Shown: piece by piece, positions 28,324-35,012 of the stretch | How the letters are laid out: each line of letters starts with the position of its first letter | Numbering within the stretch: the first letter of the stretch is position 1 | From: Allosaccharopolyspora coralli | GTDB lineage: Bacteria; Actinomycetota; Actinomycetes; Mycobacteriales; Pseudonocardiaceae | Assembly: GCF_009664835.1 (NCBI RefSeq) | Contig: NZ_CP045929.1 | Span: 806,001 to 870,000 of the forward strand | Length of the DNA stretch: 64,000 nucleotides | Direction: 5' to 3' | The notes under the pieces: model-generated | Told to the model about the DNA's origin: nothing | The model's input: only the letters and a program-made list of their open reading frames with translations | Databases searched by the model: none | Translations under genes and position numbers: made by a program

Positions 28324-29817
28324 ATGGCTGAGGAACTCCTGGTCGGGGTCGACATCGGGACCTCGAGTTCGAAGGGTGTGTTGGTCTCCACCGACGGCAC
28401 GATCGTGGCTCGGGCGACAACGCCGCACGAGACGTCGTATCCGCATCCGGGGTGGGTCGAACACGACGCGGAAACGGTGTGGTGGAAGGATTTCCGTGCC
28501 CTGCTCGCCGAACTGCTCCCGCAGGCGGATGGCCGGCGGTTGGCCGGCCTCGGGATCAGCGGTATCGGTCCGGTCCTGCTTCCCGCTGACGGCGCGGGGA
28601 CCCCGTTGCGGCCCGCGATCCTCTACGGCGTCGACACCCGGGCCACCGCCGAGATCGACGAACTCAACGAGGAGTTCGGTGCCGAGGCGATCCTGCGCCG
28701 GGGTGGCTCGGCGCTGAGCAGCCAAGCCGTGGGCCCCAAGATCCGCTGGCTCGCCAAGAACGAACCCGACGTCTACGCCCGCACCGAGATGTTGCTCATG
28801 TGCAGCTCCTATCTCGTGCACCGGCTCACCGGGCGGTACGTGCTCGACCATCACTCGGCCAGCCAGTGCGACCCGCTCTACGACCTGCACGCGAAGAACT
28901 GGTCCGCCGAGTGGACTCAGCGCGTGGCCGGGGGTCTGCCGCTGCCCGAACTCGCCTGGCCGACGGAGGTCGTCGGTGAGGTCGGCCCGACAGCGTCCGC
29001 CGAGACCGGGTTGCCGCAGGGGTTGCCCGTGACCGCTGGCACCGTCGACGCGTGGGCGGAAGCGACGAGCGTCGGAGTGCGCGAACCCGGCGACGTGATG
29101 CTCATGTACGGCACCACGATGTTCTTCGTCCAAGTCCTCACCGACCCGCGCCCGCACCCGGCGTTGTGGGGAACGGCCGGGGCTTTCCCGGACACCTACA
29201 CCCTGGCGGCGGGCATGGCCACGTCCGGAGCGGTGACGGACTGGTTGCGCAGGCTCGTCGGCGGGGAATTCCGTGACCTCGTGGAACAAGCCGCCACCGT
29301 GCCCGCGGGCAGCCGGGGGTTGTTGTTGCTGCCGTACTTCGCGGGTGAGCGCACACCGATCTTCGACCCGGACGCGCGCGGCGTCCTCGCCGGTCTGACC
29401 ACCAGCCACGGTCGTGGCGAGGTGTATCGCGCCGCGTTGGAAGGGATTGCCTACGGCGTCCGGCACAACCTCGAAGCCATGGGCGAGGCCGGCGGTGGCG
29501 TGGGCAGGCTCGTCGCAGTGGGTGGGGGCACGCAGGGCGGGTTGTGGACGCAGATCGTCTCGGACGTCACCGCCCGGGAACAGCAGGTGCCGGGCGAGAC
29601 CGTCGGGGCGGCACTGGGGGATGCCTTGCTCGCCGGAGTGGGCACCGGTGCCGCGGTCGCGCCCGAGAAGTGGAATCCCGTGGAACGGGTGGTGCACCCG
29701 GACTCGGCGAACACCGCCAAGTACGGCGCGTTCTACGAGAAGTACCGGCGGCTCTACGATTCCACTGTGGACATCACGCACTTTCTGGCCGACGAGCAGC
29801 GCGCCGCGGATTGGTAG
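28324..29817 (+). CDS. FGGY-family pentulose/xylulose-type kinase
   Basis: 497 aa. The N-terminal phosphate loop LVGVDIGTSSSKGVLVS, the substrate segment ILYGVDTRATAEIDEL, LLLLPYFAGERTPIFDPDARG and the C-terminal FGGY signature region LVAVGGGTQGGLWTQIVSDV are present. It phosphorylates a ketopentose or similar sugar; with the upstream isomerase it would make D-ribulose-5-phosphate or xylulose-5-phosphate. The ATG at 28324 is immediately preceded by an in-frame GTG at 28321, so either may be used. It is 54 bp after the isomerase and in the same operon. Confidence 0.92.
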   Translation: MAEELLVGVDIGTSSSKGVLVSTDGTIVARATTPHETSYPHPGWVEHDAETVWWKDFRALLAELLPQADGRRLAGLGISGIGPVLLPADGAGTPLRPAILYGVDTRATAEIDELNEEFGAEAILRRGGSALSSQAVGPKIRWLAKNEPDVYARTEMLLMCSSYLVHRLTGRYVLDHHSASQCDPLYDLHAKNWSAEWTQRVAGGLPLPELAWPTEVVGEVGPTASAETGLPQGLPVTAGTVDAWAEATSVGVREPGDVMLMYGTTMFFVQVLTDPRPHPALWGTAGAFPDTYTLAAGMATSGAVTDWLRRLVGGEFRDLVEQAATVPAGSRGLLLLPYFAGERTPIFDPDARGVLAGLTTSHGRGEVYRAALEGIAYGVRHNLEAMGEAGGGVGRLVAVGGGTQGGLWTQIVSDVTAREQQVPGETVGAALGDALLAGVGTGAAVAPEKWNPVERVVHPDSANTAKYGAFYEKYRRLYDSTVDITHFLADEQRAADW

Positions 29818-29848
29818 AGCTTCTTCGGTAGGTGTTGCTTAGTGTGTC

Positions 29849-29890
29849 GGGTGGCGGAACCTCACCGCCCCCTCGCATCAGCGGCTCGAC
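29849..29890 (+). repeat. Degenerate fragment of repeat family B
   Basis: The first 16 nt, GGGTGGCGGAACCTCA, match the left edge of copy 3 at 59772 exactly. A little downstream, CAGCGGC matches the distal hairpin arm. The central stem is missing, so this looks like an internally deleted copy. It lies between the convergent kinase and rmuC genes. Confidence 0.5.
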
Positions 29891-29936
29891 GACAGCTCAT
29901 CGTGCAATGAGTTTCTCCGTCGGCGGATCCGCGTGG

Positions 29937-30869
29937 TCACGACTCGTCGGCGCCGATCGCGAGCGCGTCGTCGTCGCGGCGGACGGCGGGGACCGCCGTC
30001 GCGGATCCCGCCGTGTCCGACAACGGCTGGACGGCACTGCGGAAGGACTCCAGTGCCTCCAGCTCCCTGCGCCGCGCGGAGACGAACCGCTGCAGGTGTG
30101 TGCTGGAGAGGTTGACCGCCTCGACCGCCCCGGAGGCCGCACGTTGCGCGCGGAGCGCGTGCGAGCGCACCTGGTCGATGTCTTCGGCCAGCGTCCGTTC
30201 GGTCGCGGCGAACATGGCCGCCGAGGCCAGCACCGCGAACCCGGTCGGTCCGCAGAGGAACACCCGCTTGCCGAACAGCCACGACAGCAGTTGCGGGTCG
30301 GTGTCGAGCGCTGAGATCACGGCAGCGTCCGAGGGGACGAACATGATCGAGCCGTAGATGGCGTCCGCCCACCGCTGGTACCCCTTGCCCGCGAGTTCCG
30401 TCGCCCGGGAGCGGATGTTACGGACGTGGACCCGCAGGGCGTCGGCACGTTCCTCCGGGTCGTCGGTCTCCATCGCCTCGGCCCACACCGCCAGGCTGGC
30501 CTTCGCGTCGACCGGAACCTTCCGCCCACCCCCCACGGTGAGCACCATGTCCGGTTTCGCCGCGCCACCGCCGGCGACGTCGGCCTGCAGTTCGAAGTGC
30601 ACGCCCTCCCGCAGGCCGAGTGCGCGAGCCGTCTCGACGAGCACCTGTTCCCCCAGCTCACCGCGACCGGTGATGGAGGCGAACGTGACCTCGTAGCGGC
30701 GCAGTGCCGCCTGCTGCTCGGAGGTGCGGGCGCGTTCGGCCTCGACCATGCGCAGTGCCTGGTCGGCGCGCCGGGCGCTGTCGCTGTAGAGCCGCCACAG
30801 CAGTGCCAGTGCGGCCGCGAACAGCAGCACCAGTACGACCATGATCGTGACGAGCACCCCGGTACTCAC
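29937..30869 (-). CDS. rmuC: DNA recombination protein RmuC family
   Basis: 310 aa. One N-terminal membrane helix (VLVTIMVVLVLLFAAALALL) precedes a short coiled coil and the RmuC nuclease-like domain: SITGRGELGEQVLVETARAL, KPDMVLTVGGGRKVPVDAKA, WADAIYGSIMFVPSDAAVISA. RmuC proteins limit inversions and other rearrangements at short repeats in E. coli. The family is usually longer; the C-terminal coiled coil is short here. Confidence 0.9.
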   Translation of the reverse strand: MSTGVLVTIMVVLVLLFAAALALLWRLYSDSARRADQALRMVEAERARTSEQQAALRRYEVTFASITGRGELGEQVLVETARALGLREGVHFELQADVAGGGAAKPDMVLTVGGGRKVPVDAKASLAVWAEAMETDDPEERADALRVHVRNIRSRATELAGKGYQRWADAIYGSIMFVPSDAAVISALDTDPQLLSWLFGKRVFLCGPTGFAVLASAAMFAATERTLAEDIDQVRSHALRAQRAASGAVEAVNLSSTHLQRFVSARRRELEALESFRSAVQPLSDTAGSATAVPAVRRDDDALAIGADES

Positions 30870-31179
30870 GCTGGTGTCCTCCCTCGTCGATGGGTGGTGT
30901 GTCTGATGCGACGATCATGGCGCACACCACCGACAAGAACGTCGGCGGACATGCCGCCCGCGTGTCGGCCCGGCGCGAAAAGTCCTGTTCATCGGGTTCC
31001 GCGGACGAGGCGCCGAGAGTCGGGTCATACTGACGGGTGTGACGGATCCGGACAGCATTCGCGTCGGTGACAGCGCGCGCCGAGAGGTGGACGCCCAGCT
31101 GCAGAAGGCGCAGGCGGAGGGGTGCTTAACTGTTGCTGGTTCTGAGTAGTTCCGTGTCATCGTGTGTTGTTCTGTACGG

Positions 31180-31749
31180 GTGAGGTTGAAGGAGTGGGCG
31201 CGTGCACAGGGTGTGTCGTATCGGGCTGCGTTGAGTTGGTTCCATGCGGGCACGTTGCCCGCGCCTGCTCGGCAGCTTGATACGGGCACGATCCTGGTCG
31301 AACCGTCGGCCACCGAGTCCGGGCGGACGGTGGCGTACTGCCGCGTGTCCAGCACGGACCAGCGCGACGACCTCGACCGGCAAGCCGGACGGGTCGCGCA
31401 GGAATGCGCCCGACAGGACTTCACCCTGGACAGCACGGTCACCGAAGTCGGCTCCGGGCTGAACGGCAACCGGCCGAAACTCCGCACACTCCTGTCAGAC
31501 CCGGCTGCTACAACGATCGTGGTGGAGCACCGCGACCGTCTCGCCCGGTTCGGCGTCGAACACCTCGAAGCCGCACTCGCCGCACAGTCCCGCCGGATCG
31601 TCGTCCTCGACGATGCCGAAGTGGAAGATGACCTGGTGCGCGATGTGACCGAGGTGCTCACCAGCATGTGCGCCCGGCTGTACGGGCGCCGGTCCGCAGC
31701 GAAACGGGCGAAAGCAGCCCTGAAAGCTGCGGAGGTGCCGCCGCGATGA
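31180..31749 (+). CDS. tnpA: IS607-family serine recombinase TnpA
   Basis: 189 aa. A MerR-like DNA-binding helix-turn-helix (RLKEWARAQGVSYRAALSWF) is followed by a resolvase domain VAYCRVSSTDQRDDLDRQAG, with the probable catalytic serine at residue 57, and VVEHRDRLARFG. It catalyses excision and insertion at GG. The GTG at 31180 matches the usual family N-terminus; a GTG at 31162 would add six residues. Its stop overlaps the tnpB ATG. Confidence 0.93.
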   Translation: MRLKEWARAQGVSYRAALSWFHAGTLPAPARQLDTGTILVEPSATESGRTVAYCRVSSTDQRDDLDRQAGRVAQECARQDFTLDSTVTEVGSGLNGNRPKLRTLLSDPAATTIVVEHRDRLARFGVEHLEAALAAQSRRIVVLDDAEVEDDLVRDVTEVLTSMCARLYGRRSAAKRAKAALKAAEVPPR

Positions 31750-33116
31750 GCCGGACGTTCCAGCCCCGACCGGGGTTCACGGTGCAGGCGTATGAGTTCG
31801 CGCTGGCCCCGACCGAGCAGCAAGCAGACGCGTTGCGCAGCAACTGCGGCGGGCAACGGTTCGCCTACAACTGGGCCTTGGCCCGGGTGAAAGCCAACCT
31901 CGACCAGCAGGAAGCGGAAGGCTCGTACGGCGTATCCGAAGACGAGGTGACGCCCGGTCTGAACTGGTCCGCTTACAGTCTGCGGAAAACCTGGAACGCC
32001 GCCAAGCACGCGGTGGCGCCCTGGTGGGCCGAGAATTCCAAGGAGGCGTACTCGTCCGGGCTGGCCAACCTCGCGACCGCGTTGAACAACTGGAACCGGT
32101 CCCGGAAAGGGCAGCGGGTCGGTAAGCGGGTGGGATTCCCCCGGTTCAAGTCGAAGCGCTCTACCTGGTCTGCCACGTTCACCACCGGCGCGTTCGGACT
32201 CGCTCAACGCAATCGGCGGCACGTGCGGCTGCCGACGATCGGCACCGTGCGCACCCACGAGTCGACCCGGAAACTCGCCCGGCGCATCGAGGCCGACACC
32301 GCCCGCATCCTGAAAGCCACCGTGTCGCATCGCAGGGGCCGGTGGTTGGTGTCCTTGCAAGCCGAAGTGCAACGCGACCAACCGCAACCGGCTACCACCG
32401 GCGGCACCGTGGGCGTCGACCTCGGGGTCAAGCACCTGGCGGTGCTCTCCACCGGCGAACACGTGTCGAATCCGAAGCACCTGGACCGTGCGCAGCGGAA
32501 ACTGCGCCGACTGCAACGGCAGACGTCCCGCCGCACGGGTCCGGACAAGCGGACCAAGCAGAAACCGTCGAACCGGTGGCACGACACGCAAGACCGGGTG
32601 CGTCGAGTGCAGCACTATGTCGCGAACGCCCGCGCCGAGGGGCTGCACCAGCTGTCGAGCCGACTCGTCGACGAGTTCGACACGGTCGTGGTCGAGGACC
32701 TGAACGTGGCCGGGATGCTGAAAAGCCGCACCTTGTCCCGCTCGATCGCGGACGTGGGCATGGGCGAGCTGCGGCGCCAACTCGACTACAAAACTACCTG
32801 GAACAGACGTCGCCTGGTTGTCGCCGACCGGTGGTACCCATCCAGCAAAACCTGCTCGGCCTGTGGCGCGGTGAAAACCAAGCTGCGCCTGTCCGAGCGG
32901 ACCTTCAACTGCGATGCCTGCGGCCTGTCCCTGGATCGTGACCTCAACGCCGCCCGCAACCTCGCCGGACTGGCCGAGGCTGCGGGTGGCACGTCCACGG
33001 AGAGTTGCGCCGGGACGGAAAACGAGCCCGCTGGAAACCCTGGTAAGACCAGCTCTGCTGGCGTGGGGTATCGCCACGGGAAGGCCGCACCGGACGGTGC
33101 GGCCAAGGCTGCGTAG
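31746..33116 (+). CDS. tnpB: TnpB RNA-guided endonuclease (IS607-associated)
   Basis: 456 aa. An OrfB helix-turn-helix N-terminus precedes the RuvC nuclease: Asp225 in GVDLGVKHLAV, Glu317 in VVVEDLNVAG, and Asp399 in LDRDLNAARN. A zinc ribbon (CSACG, CDACG) lies between the last two. All three acidic residues are intact, so the nuclease should be active. TnpB uses an RNA from the element's right end to cut the empty donor site, helping retention. The ATG at 31746 overlaps the tnpA stop. Confidence 0.94.
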   Translation: MSRTFQPRPGFTVQAYEFALAPTEQQADALRSNCGGQRFAYNWALARVKANLDQQEAEGSYGVSEDEVTPGLNWSAYSLRKTWNAAKHAVAPWWAENSKEAYSSGLANLATALNNWNRSRKGQRVGKRVGFPRFKSKRSTWSATFTTGAFGLAQRNRRHVRLPTIGTVRTHESTRKLARRIEADTARILKATVSHRRGRWLVSLQAEVQRDQPQPATTGGTVGVDLGVKHLAVLSTGEHVSNPKHLDRAQRKLRRLQRQTSRRTGPDKRTKQKPSNRWHDTQDRVRRVQHYVANARAEGLHQLSSRLVDEFDTVVVEDLNVAGMLKSRTLSRSIADVGMGELRRQLDYKTTWNRRRLVVADRWYPSSKTCSACGAVKTKLRLSERTFNCDACGLSLDRDLNAARNLAGLAEAAGGTSTESCAGTENEPAGNPGKTSSAGVGYRHGKAAPDGAAKAA

Positions 33117-33183
33117 CGATACGTAGCTCAGGAAGTGCACGTTTTTACACACTTTCTGAACGGTTCCTGACGCTGGCCGAGTA
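33040..33183 (+). ncRNA. Predicted omega/reRNA at the IS607 right end
   Basis: By analogy with other TnpB elements, the guide RNA should cover the tnpB 3' end and right terminus. Stable hairpins are present: GGCCGCACC/GGTGCGGCC around 33083-33104 and GAAGTG/CACTTTC around 33131-33157. The guide would begin at 33164 with TTCCTGACGCTGGCC and therefore match the uninterrupted DUF1707 gene. No transcript evidence is available from sequence. Confidence 0.35.
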
Positions 33184-33830
33184 CGACGACCGCGCGGCGC
33201 GGTGCTGGTCCGCGAAGACCCGCAGTGACCTCGACGTGCTGACGAACGATCTGCCCGAGCTGACCGACGGTGAACCTCCGGCGCGAGCGGAGGAGGCCTC
33301 TTCGTCGGTGGAGACGTCGGATTCGGATCGGCGAGGCACGTGGGCGGGACTGATTCCTCCTGTCGTGATGGCGCTGGGTGTCCTTCTGCTGGGCAGTTAC
33401 GTCGCGACCTCCGACGACGGCGCGTCGGTCTTCGGTGAACGGGTCGTCTCGGCGGCGGACGGGTCGGTCCAAGTCGGCGTCCTGTTCGGTTCCGCGACGG
33501 TGGTGGTGCCGAACGGTACGCAGGTGGTGCAGGAAGGCCTGCTGATGTTCGGCGGTGTGGATTGCCTCGCCGCGTGCACCGGACAGGGCGAACGCGAGGT
33601 CGTCGTCGACGCTCGGGGTGCCTTCGGCAGCGTCGACATCCTCACCCAGCAGGAGATCGAGGACGGGGTCGACCTCGATGACGACGACGAGGGCTGAGCG
33701 GCCCGTTCCGTGACGATCATGCCTGGCCGCCGAGCCGGCTGAGCACGGCGTCGCCCGGTTCGCTGTCCGACACGCCGAAGTGATCCGGGGGGTCCCGGTC
33801 GATGTCGGGCCGCCCGGTTAGCTTGATCCC

Positions 33831-35012
33831 ATGCGGGTGCTGCACACCTCCGACTGGCACGTCGGCCGGACGTTCCACGGTCGTGATCTGCTCGCCGATC
33901 AGGAACAGGTGCTGTCCGGATTGGCGGACCTGGTCACCACGGAACGCGTCGACGTGGTCGTGATCTCCGGGGACCTCTACGACCGCGCCGTTCCTTCCGG
34001 CGAGGCCGTCGAGATGTGCGTCCGCGTGCTCGCCCGTGTGCGGGAAGCGGGAGCGCAGATCGTGGTGACCCCGGGAAACCACGACTCCGCTGCTCGTGTC
34101 GGTGCGTTCGCCGAGTTCGCAGCGGCGGGCGGGTTGCACCTGCGCACCCGGATCTGTGGTCTGCACGAGCCGGTGCTGCTCGACGACGCGCACGGCCCCG
34201 TCGCCTTCTACGGAATCCCTTACCTGGAACCGGATCCCGCTCGTCGTGCCCTGCAGTCCTGTGGTGACGTGCCAGGCGCGGGCGATGTCGACGCTCGCGG
34301 CCACGCAGCGGTACTGACCGAGGCGATGCGGCGCATCACCACCGATCTCCGCGCTCGCGCATCGCAAACCCGCTCCGTCGTCCTCGCGCACGCCTTCGTG
34401 ACCGGAGGCGAGCCGACCGAGTCGGAACGCACCATCGCGGTCGGCGGTGTCGAACAGGTGCCGGGTTCGGTGTTCGACGGCGCCCACTACGTGGCACTCG
34501 GGCACCTGCACGGGCCACAACGCCTCGACGAGCACCTGCGCTATTCGGGCAGCCCGGTCGCGTACTCGTTCTCCGAGGCACGGCAACGGAAATCCGTGTG
34601 GCTGGTCGACCTCGCCGAGAGCGGACTCGCGGGCGTCGAACGCCGGGAGCTGCCGGTCCCGCGACGGCTCGCGACCGTGCGGGCCACGTTGGACGACCTG
34701 CTCGCCCACGAGCAGTACGCGGACCTGGAGGAGGCCTACCTGTCCGCGACGCTGACCGACGAGGTGCGTCCGCTCGAGGCGATGCGTCGGTTGCAACAGC
34801 GATTCCCGCACGCCGTGCATCTCGAGTGGGAGCCCGACGCCGGTCGCGCGACGTCGACGCTGCGCTACTCCGAGGCGGTTCGCGGACGTGACGACCACAC
34901 GCTCGCGCGCGGTTTCGTGGCCGACTGTCGGGGCTCCGAGCCGACCACGTCCGAACAGGAGCTGCTGTCGGAGGCCCTGCGGTCCGCCGACGTCGCGGAG
35001 GCCGCTGGATGA
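33831..35012 (+). CDS. sbcD: Exonuclease SbcD (Mre11-like)
   Basis: 393 aa. The metallophosphoesterase motifs are present: LHTSDWHVGR, VVISGDLYDRAVPS, VTPGNHDS, VLAHAFVTGG and LGHLHGPQ. Together with SbcC it cleaves hairpins and processes DNA ends. The ATG at 33831 is followed by MRVLHTSDWH, the standard start. Its stop overlaps the sbcC ATG (ATGA). Confidence 0.96.
   Translation: MRVLHTSDWHVGRTFHGRDLLADQEQVLSGLADLVTTERVDVVVISGDLYDRAVPSGEAVEMCVRVLARVREAGAQIVVTPGNHDSAARVGAFAEFAAAGGLHLRTRICGLHEPVLLDDAHGPVAFYGIPYLEPDPARRALQSCGDVPGAGDVDARGHAAVLTEAMRRITTDLRARASQTRSVVLAHAFVTGGEPTESERTIAVGGVEQVPGSVFDGAHYVALGHLHGPQRLDEHLRYSGSPVAYSFSEARQRKSVWLVDLAESGLAGVERRELPVPRRLATVRATLDDLLAHEQYADLEEAYLSATLTDEVRPLEAMRRLQQRFPHAVHLEWEPDAGRATSTLRYSEAVRGRDDHTLARGFVADCRGSEPTTSEQELLSEALRSADVAEAAG

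Larger units (their letters stand above)
31123..33163 (+). mobile_element. IS607-family element (tnpA + tnpB)
   Basis: About 2041 bp inside a DUF1707 gene. The left flank ends GAGGGG and the right end finishes CGG before TTCCTG. This is the GG-dinucleotide junction expected of serine-recombinase IS607 elements, which make no target duplication; excision leaving GG restores the reading frame. It carries a resolvase-type TnpA and an RNA-guided-nuclease-type TnpB with overlapping start and stop codons. Confidence 0.88.
31039..33697 (+). pseudogene. DUF1707-type membrane protein gene split by IS607 element
   Basis: Bases 31039-31122 encode MTDPDSIRVGDSARREVDAQ plus LQKAQAEG, the start of a DUF1707 domain. 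The frame resumes at 33164 with FLTLAEYDDRAARCWSAKTR, then a linker, one membrane helix (AGLIPPVVMALGVLLLGSYV) and a DUF2154/cell-wall-sensing-like beta domain ending at 33697. Removing 31123-33163 restores a continuous 205-aa protein. The downstream piece has its own in-frame GTG at 33236 but would lack the DUF1707 region. Confidence 0.85.

Noticed and set aside
25657-29781. Very long open frame on the minus strand (over 1,300 codons)
   Set aside because: Only the part below about 26658 is the LacI gene. The rest is antisense to the isomerase and kinase, has no domain pattern, and is open because of GC-rich codon bias.
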